Source of the DNA: Sphingomonas sp. Leaf230 | GTDB lineage: Bacteria; Pseudomonadota; Alphaproteobacteria; Sphingomonadales; Sphingomonadaceae | Assembly: GCF_001421745.1 (NCBI RefSeq) | Contig: NZ_LMKW01000013.1 | Span: 62,001 to 126,000 of the forward strand | Direction of reading: 5' to 3' | DNA length: 64,000 nt | In this document: piece after piece, positions 8,182 through 16,489 of the stretch | Layout of the letters: each line of letters begins with the position of its first letter | Numbering within the stretch: the stretch's first letter is position 1 | The notes under the pieces: generated by a model | Told to the model about the DNA's origin: nothing | The model's input: the letters and a program-made list of their open reading frames with translations, nothing else | The model's database searches: none | Made by a program: the position numbers and the translations under genes

Positions 8182-9021
8182 TTACAAATCTATCGCGATA
8201 TTGTCGATCAACCGCGTCGCACCCATCCGCGCCGCCGCCAGCAACCGCCGCGGACGGTCCGCTGCCGGGTTCTCCGCGAGCGTCTCGGCATCGGCCAGCG
8301 CGACGTAATCGATCGTGAACCCCGCCCCGACCAACGTCGTCCGCGCATCGTCGAGCACCGACTCGACGTCCTCGCCCTTCGCGATCGCCCGCGCCGCGAC
8401 GCCGAGTGCTCGCGGCAAGGCCACGGCCTGCTTGCGCTGCTCATCGTCGAGATAGATGTTGCGCGACGACATCGCCAACCCGTCGTCGTCGCGCTGCGTC
8501 GGCACCCCGACGATATCGATCGCGAAATCGAGATCCGCCACGAACCGCCGGACGACGGCGAGCTGCTGGTAATCCTTCTCGCCGAAATACGCCGCATCGG
8601 GCCCAACCTGGTTGAACAGCTTCGACACGACCGTCGCGACGCCGTCGAAATGGCTAGGCCGCGAGGCGCCGTCGAAGCCGTCGCTGACGCCCGACACGCG
8701 CACCGACGTCGCGAACCCATCGGGATACATCGTCTCGACCGACGGCAGCCAGAGCAGGTCGCACCCGGCCTCGTTGAGCATCCGGATATCCGCCATCTCG
8801 CGCCGCGGGTAGCGCGACAAATCCTCGTTCGGCCCGAACTGCGTCGGGTTGACGAAGATCGACGCAACAACCTTCGTCCCAGGCCGCTTCGCCGCTTCGA
8901 TCAGCGCGACATGGCCGGCGTGGAGCGCGCCCATCGTCGGGACGAGCGCGACGCGCTGCCCCGCCGCACGGAAGGCGGCGACGCTGTCGCGCAACGCATT
9001 AAGGTCCCGGACGGTGTCCAC
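8182..9021 (-). CDS. panC: pantoate--beta-alanine ligase
   Basis: ATP-dependent condensation of pantoate with beta-alanine, the last step of pantothenate synthesis for coenzyme A. The 279-residue protein has VPTMGALHAGH, with the HIGH-type nucleotide motif at residues 34-37, FVNPTQFGPNEDLSRYPR for pantoate binding, and a KMSKS-like AMSSRNIYL. Length and motifs are normal. It is divergent from mipZ, with 75 nt between the start codons. Confidence 0.96.
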   Translation of the reverse strand: MDTVRDLNALRDSVAAFRAAGQRVALVPTMGALHAGHVALIEAAKRPGTKVVASIFVNPTQFGPNEDLSRYPRREMADIRMLNEAGCDLLWLPSVETMYPDGFATSVRVSGVSDGFDGASRPSHFDGVATVVSKLFNQVGPDAAYFGEKDYQQLAVVRRFVADLDFAIDIVGVPTQRDDDGLAMSSRNIYLDDEQRKQAVALPRALGVAARAIAKGEDVESVLDDARTTLVGAGFTIDYVALADAETLAENPAADRPRRLLAAARMGATRLIDNIAIDL

Positions 9022-9083
9022 GTGAAACTCCTACTCGATAAGTGCGGTCGCGGCTTCTATGAAGGGTGACTGTTACGATCAAT

Positions 9084-9090
9084 AAGGAAA
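9084..9090 (+). promoter_or_regulatory. Ribosome binding site deciding the TTG start of mipZ
   Basis: AAGGAAA ends 6 nt before TTG 9097. No ATG is available near the conserved N-terminus, so this site fixes the non-ATG start. Confidence 0.65.
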
Positions 9091-9096
9091 CGCGCG

Positions 9097-9936
9097 TTGG
9101 CCACGGGCCCCGAACAGACCCCCGCTTCGACGCATGTCCCCCCGTCGGTATCGACGCACGTCATCGTGTTCGCCAACGAGAAGGGCGGCACCGGCAAGTC
9201 GACGACCGCGGTGCACGTCGCGATCGCGCTTGCCGCCAAGGGTGCGCGCGTCGCGTGTCTCGATCTGGACCACCGCCAGCGCACCGTCGGCCGCTATCTC
9301 GACAACCGCGCCGAGACGATGAAGCGCAACGGCTCGGTCCTGCCGATGCCGCGCCATGCGACACTGTCCGACCAGAGCGACGACCAGTTCGAGGATTTGT
9401 GGCACTCGCTGTGCGAGGGCTCGGATTTCCTCGTCGTCGACACGCCGGGCCGCGACGATCCGTTCGCGCGCACCGCCGCGGCGCTGTCGAACACGCTGGT
9501 CACGCCGATGAACGACAGCTTCGTCGACTTCGACCTGATCGGCCAGGTCGATCCCGAGACCTACCAGGTGACCCGCCCGAGCTTCTATTCCGAACTGATC
9601 TGGGACGCCCGGAAACAGCGCGCGCGCGCTGACGGCACGACGATCGACTGGGTCGTACTGCGCAACCGCCTCCAGCATATCGAGGCGCGCAACATGCGCC
9701 GCGTATCGGACGCGCTCGCGCAACTGGCGAAGCGCGTCGGCTTCCGGATCATCCCGGGGCTCGGCGAGCGCGTGATCTACCGCGAGATGTTCCCCGCTGG
9801 CCTGACCATGATCGATGCGAAGGCGTTCGGCAGCATGGGCCTCGGCCATGTCGCGGCGCGCCAGGAACTGCGCGAGATGATGGCGGCGTTGCAGTTGCCC
9901 GAAGTTGTCGAGCAAGCGCCGGACGTCGCTGCGTGA
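9097..9936 (+). CDS. mipZ: division-plane positioning ATPase MipZ (ParA/MinD superfamily)
   Basis: MipZ forms a gradient from the ParB-bound cell poles and blocks FtsZ assembly away from midcell in alphaproteobacteria. The 279-residue protein has the deviant Walker A EKGGTGKST (29-36), a Walker B-like FLVVDTPGRDDPF, and the long MipZ-specific C-terminal region with DWVVLRNRL and NMRRVSDAL. It is distinguished from plain ParA by VACLDLDHRQRTVGRYLDNR. It starts at TTG with a good ribosome site. The stop overlaps the GTG of the next gene by 4 nt, so the J-domain protein is translationally coupled. Confidence 0.9.
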   Translation: MATGPEQTPASTHVPPSVSTHVIVFANEKGGTGKSTTAVHVAIALAAKGARVACLDLDHRQRTVGRYLDNRAETMKRNGSVLPMPRHATLSDQSDDQFEDLWHSLCEGSDFLVVDTPGRDDPFARTAAALSNTLVTPMNDSFVDFDLIGQVDPETYQVTRPSFYSELIWDARKQRARADGTTIDWVVLRNRLQHIEARNMRRVSDALAQLAKRVGFRIIPGLGERVIYREMFPAGLTMIDAKAFGSMGLGHVAARQELREMMAALQLPEVVEQAPDVAA

Positions 9937-10187
9937 AGTGGATCGTCGCCGCGGTCTTCATCTGGCTGGCATGGCATTACCTCCGCCCGAAGCCGAAGCA
10001 GCGCGTGGTGACGGATGAAGCCGAAGCACGCTCGATCCTGGGCATCGACAGCAACGCGAACGCCGACGCGATCCGCAGCGCGCACCGCCGCCTGATCGCT
10101 TCGGTCCACCCGGATCGCGGCGGCTCGACCGACCTGACTCGCCGCGTAAACGCCGCGCGCGACCTGCTGCTGAAGCGCTCCCGGTAA
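9933..10187 (+). CDS. membrane-anchored J-domain protein
   Basis: An 84-residue protein with one N-terminal transmembrane segment (about residues 3-18, IVAAVFIWLAWHYL) and a C-terminal J domain whose HPD tripeptide is at 59-61 in SVHPDRGG. J domains stimulate DnaK-type Hsp70 ATPase. The TM plus degenerate J-domain plan is like Pam18/TIM14 and alphaproteobacterial DnaJ-like proteins. It starts at GTG 9933, overlapping the mipZ stop (GTGA). No Cys-rich or C-terminal DnaJ substrate domain is present. A functional tie to MipZ is only inferred from coupling. Confidence 0.85.
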   Translation: MKWIVAAVFIWLAWHYLRPKPKQRVVTDEAEARSILGIDSNANADAIRSAHRRLIASVHPDRGGSTDLTRRVNAARDLLLKRSR

Positions 10188-10192
10188 CCGTT

Positions 10193-10268
10193 CTCCTGCG
10201 GATGCAGGAGCCCAGGATTACGAGCGCTATCGCTATTGGCTCCTGGACCCCCGCTTTCGCGGGGGAAC
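10193..10268. repeat. Paired palindromic intergenic repeat
   Basis: A hairpin arm CTCCTGCGGATGCAGGAG is followed after a short core by GGACCCCCGCTTTCGCGGGG. The layout matches the elements at 36763-36836 and 37421-37479. It fills the gap before the phosphomannomutase gene. Confidence 0.65.
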
Positions 10269-10297
10269 AGTAGTGAGACATAATCGTCGAGAGGCCA

Positions 10298-11665
10298 ATG
10301 ACCCACCAGTTCGACCCGACCTCGCTCCGCGAATACGACATCCGCGGGATCGTCGGCAAAGCGCTCGGCCCCGCCGACGCCACCGCGATCGGCCGAGGCT
10401 TCGCCACCCGCATCCGCGCCGCGGGCGGCCACCGGGTGGCGGTCGGCTATGACGGCCGCACCTCCTCGCCCGAACTCGAAGCCGCGCTCGTCTCCGGCCT
10501 CGTCGCAGGCGGCGTCGACGTCATCCGCATCGGCCTCAGCACCTCGCCGATGCTGTATTACGCCGAGGCGACGCTAGAAGTGGACGGCGGCATCCAGGTA
10601 ACCGGCAGCCACAATCCCCCCGAATATAACGGCTTCAAGATGGTGCACGCCCACGCGCCATTTTTCGGCGACGACATCCAGGACCTCGCCACGCTCGCCG
10701 CGTCGGGAGCCTGGAGCGAGGGCGCGGGCGAAGTGACGACCGCCGATGTGCTCGACGCTTATGTGGACCGGCTGATGGATGGCTATGCGGGCGGCGCGTA
10801 CCGGATCGGCTGGGACACGGGCAACGGCGCCGCCGGCCCGGTGATCGAGAAGCTGGTCCAGCTCCTGCCGGGTGAGCATCATGTGATCTTCGCCGATGTC
10901 GACGGCAATTTTCCCAACCATCATCCCGATCCTACCGAAGAGTCGAACCTCGCCGATCTCAAACGCCTGGTCGCCGAGAAGAACCTCGATTTCGGACTGG
11001 CCTTCGACGGCGACGGCGACCGGATCGGTGCGGTCGACGGCCTGGGCCGCGTGATCTGGGGCGACCAGATTCTCTCCATATTGGTCGAACCCGCGCTGCG
11101 CGAACACCCCGGCGCGCCGATCGTCGCCGACGTGAAGTCCTCGCAGGCGTTGTTCGACCGAATCGCCGAACTGGGCGGCGAGTCGGTGATGGCCCCGACC
11201 GGCCACAGCCTGATGAAGACCGCGATGACCCGCACCGGCGCGCCGATCGGCGGGGAACTGAGCGGACACCTGTTCTTCGCGGGCGAATATTACGGCTTCG
11301 ACGACGCGCACTATGCGGCGGTGCGGCTGATCCGCGCGGTGCATCTGTCTGGGCGTTCGCTGACCGAGTTGCGCGACGCGATGCCGGCGCTGGTGGCGAC
11401 GCCCGACCTGCGGTTTTCAGTCGAGGATGGACGGAAGTTCGCGGTGGTGGACGAGGTGATCGCTCGGTTGAAGGCGGAGGGGGCGGAGATGGACCTCACC
11501 GATGGGGCGAGGGTGACGACCGCCGACGGGTGGTGGCTGCTGCGAGCCTCGAACACGCAGGCAATGCTGACGGTACGTGCCGAGGCGACGGACCAGGCGG
11601 CGCTCGATGCGCTGCTGGCCGAGGTCGACGCGCACCTGTCGGCAAGCGCTGTAACGCGACGCTAA
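10298..11665 (+). CDS. phosphomannomutase/phosphoglucomutase
   Basis: Interconverts hexose-1- and hexose-6-phosphates and supplies nucleotide sugars for exopolysaccharide and lipid-linked glycans. The 455-residue alpha-D-phosphohexomutase has the catalytic phosphoserine in TGSHNPPEYNG (Ser104), the metal-binding DGDGD at 237-241, the sugar-specificity loop GGELSGHLFF, and the phosphate-binding RASNTQ near the C-terminus. GGELSGH fits bifunctional PMM/PGM of the AlgC type. The start ATG gives MTHQFDPTSLREYDIRG, and the REYDIRG block is conserved. It appears monocistronic, flanked by palindromic repeats. Confidence 0.92.
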   Translation: MTHQFDPTSLREYDIRGIVGKALGPADATAIGRGFATRIRAAGGHRVAVGYDGRTSSPELEAALVSGLVAGGVDVIRIGLSTSPMLYYAEATLEVDGGIQVTGSHNPPEYNGFKMVHAHAPFFGDDIQDLATLAASGAWSEGAGEVTTADVLDAYVDRLMDGYAGGAYRIGWDTGNGAAGPVIEKLVQLLPGEHHVIFADVDGNFPNHHPDPTEESNLADLKRLVAEKNLDFGLAFDGDGDRIGAVDGLGRVIWGDQILSILVEPALREHPGAPIVADVKSSQALFDRIAELGGESVMAPTGHSLMKTAMTRTGAPIGGELSGHLFFAGEYYGFDDAHYAAVRLIRAVHLSGRSLTELRDAMPALVATPDLRFSVEDGRKFAVVDEVIARLKAEGAEMDLTDGARVTTADGWWLLRASNTQAMLTVRAEATDQAALDALLAEVDAHLSASAVTRR

Positions 11666-11677
11666 CCGTGAGACTTG

Positions 11678-11785
11678 CACCACCCCGGCGAAGGCCGGGG
11701 CCCAAGTGGAAAGGTAGAAGTAACGGCGCGCTGTCTTCCGTCAGCAACCTCCCCCAATTGGGCCCCGGCCTCCGCCGGGGTGGTG
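11678..11785 (+). repeat. REPIN-like element, family B copy 1
   Basis: Outer arms of about 30 nt (CACCACCCCGGCGAAGGCC... and its inverse ending GCCGGGGTGGTG) flank an asymmetric core beginning AAGGTAGAAGTAACGG and containing GTCAGCAACC. The core is shared with copies at 39735-39840 (inverted), 41448-41553 and 61344-61450. Confidence 0.85.
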
Positions 11786-11855
11786 CTGATGGAGAGGGCG
11801 CTCCCAAAATTAGACGAGCACTTCGCGGCGAGCAGTGCAGTGCCGCCCACTCCCC

Positions 11856-11951
11856 CGTCATTCCCGCGAAGGCGGGAACCCAGACTGGCTGGCCTCCCAA
11901 TGGATCGCAACCGTCCGGAGGATATGGATCCCCGCCGTCGCGGGAATGACG
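11856..11951 (+). repeat. REPIN-like element, family C copy 1 (96 bp)
   Basis: The arms CGTCATTCCCGCGAAGGCGG and the inverted CGCGGGAATGACG flank a core with CCCAGACTGGCTGG and GATATGGATCC. The same layout, length and core occur at 26334-26429. Confidence 0.85.
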
Positions 11952-12040
11952 ACGACGTGGCGAGTGGCGGCAGTAGACGGACCGCAGCCACACATGATTG
12001 ACACGCCATCCCCCCAGCCTACCGTCCCGACCACCACCCC

Positions 12041-12046
12041 AAGGAG
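12041..12046 (+). promoter_or_regulatory. Ribosome binding site deciding the GTG start at 12054
   Basis: AAGGAG lies 7 nt before GTG 12054. The in-frame ATG at 11994 has no comparable site, and the extra residues it would add are Pro/Thr-rich. Confidence 0.6.
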
Positions 12047-12053
12047 TCCCCCA

Positions 12054-12503
12054 GTGGAGCGCCCAGTCGACGAATTCCGCTCCAGCACGCGGCGCTGGCT
12101 GCTCGGCAGCTTTGCCGGTTGGGGCACGCTGCTCACCTGTCTCGCCGGCGTGGGCTTCGTCCTCATCGGCGTCCGCTGGCTCAAGAACCGCAGCGCCAGC
12201 TACGAGATCACCGACCAGCGCCTGATCATCAAGCGCGGCATCCTGTTCAAGACGATCGACGAGATCGAACTCTACCGGATCAAGGACGTCCGCCTCGGCT
12301 ACTCCCTGCTCAACCAGATGACCGACATCGGCACGATCATCCTCACCTCCAGCGACCGCACCACCAGCGGCGGCGAGTTCACCCTCCGCGATATCCCGAT
12401 GGCGCGGGACCGTCGCGAAGGCCTGCGCAAGCTGGTCGACCGCGCCCGCCAGCGCCGCGGCGTCCGCGAACTCGACGTGGACGACGCATACGCGCTGGAT
12501 TAA
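12054..12503 (+). CDS. PH (bPH2/YdbS-like) domain membrane protein
   Basis: A 149-residue protein with one transmembrane segment (about residues 18-39, SFAGWGTLLTCLAGVGFVLI) followed by a bacterial PH domain. The diagnostic pattern is YEITDQRLIIKRGILFKTIDEIELYRIKDV, as in YdbS/YdbT-like proteins, where a TDQRL..G segment starts the beta barrel. The function of such domains is not settled. GTG 12054 is chosen for its ribosome site; ATG 11994 would add 20 residues. It is 18 nt from the next gene, so the two may be co-transcribed. Confidence 0.75.
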   Translation: MERPVDEFRSSTRRWLLGSFAGWGTLLTCLAGVGFVLIGVRWLKNRSASYEITDQRLIIKRGILFKTIDEIELYRIKDVRLGYSLLNQMTDIGTIILTSSDRTTSGGEFTLRDIPMARDRREGLRKLVDRARQRRGVRELDVDDAYALD

Positions 12504-12521
12504 GCGCGCTTTTGTCCCCAC

Positions 12522-13310
12522 ATGGCGGGCATGGCGCCCCCCTATCCCAAGCCCAAACCCCAACCGCAGATGATCCGGGTCGTCGACCTCGAGACGACCG
12601 GCTCGGCCCCGCCCGCGCACGGCGTCTGCGAGATCGGCTGGCAGGACGTCGCGCTCGGCGAGGATGGCCGCTGGGAGATCTACGGCGAAGGCGGCAGCCT
12701 GCTCGTCAATCCCGGCCGGCTGATCCCGCCGGTGACACAGGCGATCCACCACATCCTCGACGAGCATGTCGCCGACGCACCGTACTGGCATGACTGTGCG
12801 CGACAGGTGCTCGATCCGTGGCCGCGTCGCTTGGCGCTCGCCGCGCACCGCGCCGATTTCGAGCAGAAATTCTGCACCCCGGCCCTGACCCGCGACGCCG
12901 AGTGGATCTGCACGTGGAAATGCGCGCTGCGGCTCTGGCCCGACTCGCCGAGCTTTTCGAACCAGGTGCTGCGCTATTGGCGCAAACCGCACGGCATGGA
13001 GCACGAGCGCGGCCTGCCCGCACACCGCGCGTTCCCCGACGCCTACGTCACCGCTTTCCACCTCCGCGACATGCTGAACGAGGCGAGCCTTGCGCAGCTG
13101 CTCGAATGGTCGCGTGATCCGGGGCTCATCCCCCGTGTCCGCTACGGCCCCGATCGCGGCAAGGAATGGTCCGAGCTCGATCACGAGACGCTGATGGCGT
13201 TCATGACCGACCGCGATCCCGACATCCGGTTCACCGCCAACCACGAGATGGACCGGCGCAGCGGTGGCGGCCGTGTCGGCAAGGCCAGCGCACAGGACCT
13301 GCTGCTCTAA
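12522..13310 (+). CDS. 3'-5' exonuclease, DEDDh family (ExoX/DnaQ-like)
   Basis: The protein carries the DEDDh exonuclease motifs: ExoI DLETTG (near residue 22), ExoII AAHRADFEQKF with the second Asp, and ExoIII HRAFPDAYVT with catalytic His and Asp. The C-terminal tail RYGPDRGKEWSEL followed by RDPDIRFTANHEMDRR resembles the ExoX C-terminal module (DUF3820-like). It probably trims DNA 3' ends, but the substrate is not evident. An internal ATG at residue 17 (MIRVVDLETTG) is an alternative start. The stop lies about 75 nt before the sensor kinase gene. Confidence 0.82.
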   Translation: MAGMAPPYPKPKPQPQMIRVVDLETTGSAPPAHGVCEIGWQDVALGEDGRWEIYGEGGSLLVNPGRLIPPVTQAIHHILDEHVADAPYWHDCARQVLDPWPRRLALAAHRADFEQKFCTPALTRDAEWICTWKCALRLWPDSPSFSNQVLRYWRKPHGMEHERGLPAHRAFPDAYVTAFHLRDMLNEASLAQLLEWSRDPGLIPRVRYGPDRGKEWSELDHETLMAFMTDRDPDIRFTANHEMDRRSGGGRVGKASAQDLLL

Positions 13311-13385
13311 ATCAATATCGTTGCGCTGGCGGACGCGGCAGTATCGCTGGCGTAACGACATCCGCCAGCCTACACCGCCCGTCCT

Positions 13386-14891
13386 ATGGTTCGCGTACGC
13401 CTGAAACTGCCCTCTTCGGAAGGGCGAGTCGCACGTTGGCTGGTCGCGTTCATGACGCTCGGCTTCATCGCGCTGGCCGCCGCGGCGATCGCAATCGGCT
13501 GGATCACGGTCCGCAATCGCACTTATACCGCCGAGATCCTCCACACGCAGGACGTCCGCCAAGCGATCGCAACGCTCCAGATCCAGATGGAGCAATCCGA
13601 GACGGCGCGGCGCGGCTATATCCTCGCCGGCAAACCGCTGTTCGCCACCGCCTACGCACGAACCGCGGGTAATCTCGTGCCCTCGATCCGCAAGCTGCGC
13701 CACCTGACCCGCGACAATCCGCGGCAGGGTGCCCGCCTCGACCTGATCGAGCCGCGCTTCGTCCAGTTGCGCGCGCTCCGGACGCAATCGATGACCCTGG
13801 TCGCCTCAGGTCGGATCGCCGAAGCGCAGCGCCGGTTCGCGGTCGACGCCAGCGTCCCGTTGATGCGTGGCATCCGCTACCGCACCCAGGCAATGGCCGC
13901 CGACGAGGTTCGCCTGCTCGGTATCCGGACCGAGCGCCAGGAACGCACCAGCGCGCTGTTCCTCTCGGTTGCCGGACTGGCCGCGGCGTTGCTGCTGATC
14001 GTCGCGATCCTCGCGGTCCTGCTGATCCGCCGCTACACCGCCGACCTCGCCGCCTCGCGCGACAGCCTGCGCACCCTCAACGAGACGCTCGAGGAGCAGG
14101 TCGTGGAACGCACCGCCGACCTCAGCCGCGCGAACGAGGAGATCCAGCGCTTCGCCTATATCGTCAGCCACGATCTGCGCTCGCCGCTCGTCAACGTGAT
14201 GGGCTTCACCGCCGAACTCGCCGCCGCCGCAGTGCCGCTCGCCGAGCTGGTCGATCGCGCCGAAGCCGAGGCACCGCACATCCTCACGGAAGACGCGCGA
14301 CTGGCGGCGCATGAGGACCTGCCCGAGGCGATCGGCTTCATCCGCACCTCGACGCAGAAGATGGACCGGCTGATCAACGCCATCCTGAAACTCGCGCGCG
14401 AAGGCCGCCGGACGATCGCGCCCGAGCATATCGACCCCGCGCAACTGGTCGACACGATCGTCGGCGCGATGCAGCACATCGTCGACGATCGCGGGGCGGT
14501 GGTCCGCGTCGAGCGGCCCATGCCCACGATCGTCACCGATCGTCTCGCGCTCGAACAGATCCTGTCGAACCTGATCGAGAACGCGACCAAGTATCTGAAG
14601 CCCGGCCGCCCGGGTGAGATCGTCGTGAAAGGCCATACCGAACGCGGGCGCGTGATCCTGTCGGTGGTCGACAATGGCCGCGGCATCGATCCGCGCGATC
14701 ACCAGCGCGTGTTCGACCTGTTCCGCCGCTCGGGCGCGCAGGACCAGCCGGGCGAAGGCATCGGACTCGCGCATGTCCGCGCACTCGCCTATCGTCTCGG
14801 CGGCACGATCGACGTGCAGTCGACGCTCGGCGACGGCGCGACCTTCCGGCTCAACCTGCCGACCCACATGACTATTCAGGACGCAGCATGA
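13386..14891 (+). CDS. CHASE3-type sensor histidine kinase
   Basis: A 501-residue inner-membrane kinase. TM1 is about residues 17-41 and TM2 about 189-214. The extracytoplasmic region between them has the CHASE3-like pattern of two long helices with ETARRGYILAG. A coiled-coil (SLRTLNETLEEQVVERTADLSRANEE) leads to the HisKA box VSHDLRSPL with phospho-acceptor His262, then the N box NLIENATKY and G boxes DNGRGID and GEGIGL. The dimerisation helices have an insert of about 30 residues after the H box. The stop overlaps the next start (ATGA), so it forms one operon with the receiver and the HisKA_2 kinase. Confidence 0.9.
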   Translation: MVRVRLKLPSSEGRVARWLVAFMTLGFIALAAAAIAIGWITVRNRTYTAEILHTQDVRQAIATLQIQMEQSETARRGYILAGKPLFATAYARTAGNLVPSIRKLRHLTRDNPRQGARLDLIEPRFVQLRALRTQSMTLVASGRIAEAQRRFAVDASVPLMRGIRYRTQAMAADEVRLLGIRTERQERTSALFLSVAGLAAALLLIVAILAVLLIRRYTADLAASRDSLRTLNETLEEQVVERTADLSRANEEIQRFAYIVSHDLRSPLVNVMGFTAELAAAAVPLAELVDRAEAEAPHILTEDARLAAHEDLPEAIGFIRTSTQKMDRLINAILKLAREGRRTIAPEHIDPAQLVDTIVGAMQHIVDDRGAVVRVERPMPTIVTDRLALEQILSNLIENATKYLKPGRPGEIVVKGHTERGRVILSVVDNGRGIDPRDHQRVFDLFRRSGAQDQPGEGIGLAHVRALAYRLGGTIDVQSTLGDGATFRLNLPTHMTIQDAA

Positions 14892-15328
14892 ACGATCACA
14901 AGACCGTCGGTATCGTGATGATCGAGGATGACGAGGGTCATGCCCGCCTCATCGAGAAGAACATCCGCCGCGCCGGTATCCTGAACGATATCCGTCACTT
15001 CACCGACGGCACCACCGCGCTCGACTTCCTGTTCAACGCCGCGGACGGCCCCGCGAAGAGCGGTCCTGCGATGATCCTGCTGGACTTGAACCTCCCCGAC
15101 ATGAGCGGCACCGACATCCTCGCCCGGATCAAGGCGGAGGGAAGCCCGCTCAAGCGTACGCCGGTCGTCGTGCTCACCACCACCGACGACAAGGTCGAGA
15201 TCGAGCGCTGCTACGATCTCGGCTGCAACGTCTACATCACCAAGCCCGTCAACTATGAGAGTTTCGCACAGGCGATCCGCCAGCTCGGGCTGTTCCTGTC
15301 GGTGATCCAGGTCCCCGAAGCCGAGTGA
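14888..15328 (+). CDS. single-domain response regulator receiver
   Basis: A 146-residue CheY-like receiver without an output domain. The acidic pocket is EDDE (13-16), the phospho-acceptor is Asp66 in LLDLNLPDMSG, the Thr switch lies in VLTTTDD, and the conserved Lys is in ITKPVNYE. This subclass commonly pairs with phytochrome-like or CHASE3 kinases. Overlaps of 4 nt at both ends link it to its neighbours. It probably relays phosphate between the two kinases or acts by protein contact. Confidence 0.9.
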   Translation: MNDHKTVGIVMIEDDEGHARLIEKNIRRAGILNDIRHFTDGTTALDFLFNAADGPAKSGPAMILLDLNLPDMSGTDILARIKAEGSPLKRTPVVVLTTTDDKVEIERCYDLGCNVYITKPVNYESFAQAIRQLGLFLSVIQVPEAE

Positions 15329-16356
15329 GCGAAACGCGCGTCCTCTACATCGACGACGACGCCGGGATCCGGCGGCTGGCGGCGCGTGCGCTCGAACGCC
15401 GCGGCTACCGGATGACCGTTGCCGAGACGGGGGCCGAGGGTGTCGTGAAAGCCGCCGCCGAACGCTTCGACCTGATCGCGGTCGACCATTACATGCCCGG
15501 CATGGACGGCCTCGAAACCCTCGAAGCGCTCCGCCGCCTGCCCGATCCGCCTCCCGTGGTGTACGTCACCGGCTCCGAGGAAGGCCGCATCGCGGTCGCC
15601 GCGCTGAAGGCCGGTGCCGCAGATTACGTCGTGAAGACGGTCGGCGACGATTTCTTCGACCTGCTCGCCGCCTCGTTCGAACAGGTGCGCGCACGGGCAT
15701 TGCTGAAGCACGAAAAGGCCGCTGCCGAAGCCGATCTGCGCGCCAGCAACGCCCGGCTCGAGGCGTTGCTCGGCGAGGTCAACCACCGCGTCGCCAACTC
15801 GCTGCAACTCGTCTCGGCGATGGTCCGTCTCCAGGCGACCGCGCTGACCGATCCGTCCGCACGCGAAGCGCTCGAAGATACGCAGCGCCGCATTCAGGCG
15901 ATCGCGCAGGTCCACCGCCGGCTCTACACCAGCAACGACGTCGAGAGCGTCGACATGCAGGAATATCTCGGCGCGCTGGTCGACGAACTCGCCGAGACCT
16001 GGTCGACCGAGGCGCTGCCCCGCGCCTTGAGCCTCGCCGCCGAACCGATCCGCCTGCCCACCGACCGCGCGGTGTCGCTCGGCGTGATCGTCACCGAACT
16101 CGTCACCAACGCGTGCAAATACGCCTATCCCAACAGCGGCGGCGAAGTCCGCGTGGCGCTCCGCCGGGTCGACGACGACGTCTTCCTTCTCGCGGTCGAG
16201 GACGATGGCTGCGGCATCCCCGAAGACGCCGTCCCGCGCGGCACCGGTCTCGGCACGAAGCTGATCCGCGCGATGGCACAAAGCCTGCAAACGATCGTCG
16301 AATACGACCCGACCCACACCGGCGTCCGCGCCACCCTCCGCGCCGCGGTACGGTAG
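15325..16356 (+). CDS. receiver-HisKA_2 hybrid histidine kinase
   Basis: A 343-residue soluble protein. The receiver (1-120) has DDD at 10-12, Asp54 in VDHYMPGMDG and Lys in VVKTV. A short coiled-coil leads to a HisKA_2 domain with EVNHRVANSLQLV (His154) and a HATPase_c_2 module with VTELVTNACKYAYP and GTGLGTKLI. HisKA_2/HWE kinases are frequent in alphaproteobacteria and often feed the PhyR general stress response. The receiver at the N-terminus suggests it is controlled by the kinase two genes upstream. It starts at GTG 15325, overlapping the previous stop by 4 nt. Confidence 0.9.
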   Translation: MSETRVLYIDDDAGIRRLAARALERRGYRMTVAETGAEGVVKAAAERFDLIAVDHYMPGMDGLETLEALRRLPDPPPVVYVTGSEEGRIAVAALKAGAADYVVKTVGDDFFDLLAASFEQVRARALLKHEKAAAEADLRASNARLEALLGEVNHRVANSLQLVSAMVRLQATALTDPSAREALEDTQRRIQAIAQVHRRLYTSNDVESVDMQEYLGALVDELAETWSTEALPRALSLAAEPIRLPTDRAVSLGVIVTELVTNACKYAYPNSGGEVRVALRRVDDDVFLLAVEDDGCGIPEDAVPRGTGLGTKLIRAMAQSLQTIVEYDPTHTGVRATLRAAVR

Positions 16357-16362
16357 CGGATC

Positions 16363-16486
16363 AATCCTCCCCCGCCAGGGGGAGGTGGCGCCGAAGGTGA
16401 CGGGGGGTAGGCACACGGAACGACGTTGTCGCCTCCTCCCCCTCCGTCTGGCAAGTGCCAGCCACCTCCCCCTGGCGGGGAGGATT
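16363..16486 (+). repeat. REPIN-like element, family A copy 1
   Basis: The inverted ends AATCCTCCCCCGCCAGGGGG and CCCCTGGCGGGGAGGATT flank a core with GTGGCGCCGAAGGTGACGG and CTCCGTCTGGCAAGTGCCAG. The reverse complement of 33565-33693 aligns along its whole length. It sits between the convergent HisKA_2 kinase and tetR genes. Confidence 0.85.
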
Positions 16487-16489
16487 ATC

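Noticed and set aside
11496..13787. 763-codon minus-strand open frame across the 3' end of the phosphomannomutase gene, two palindromic repeats and four other genes
   Set aside because: It crosses unrelated plus-strand genes and intergenic repeats, so it cannot be a single gene.
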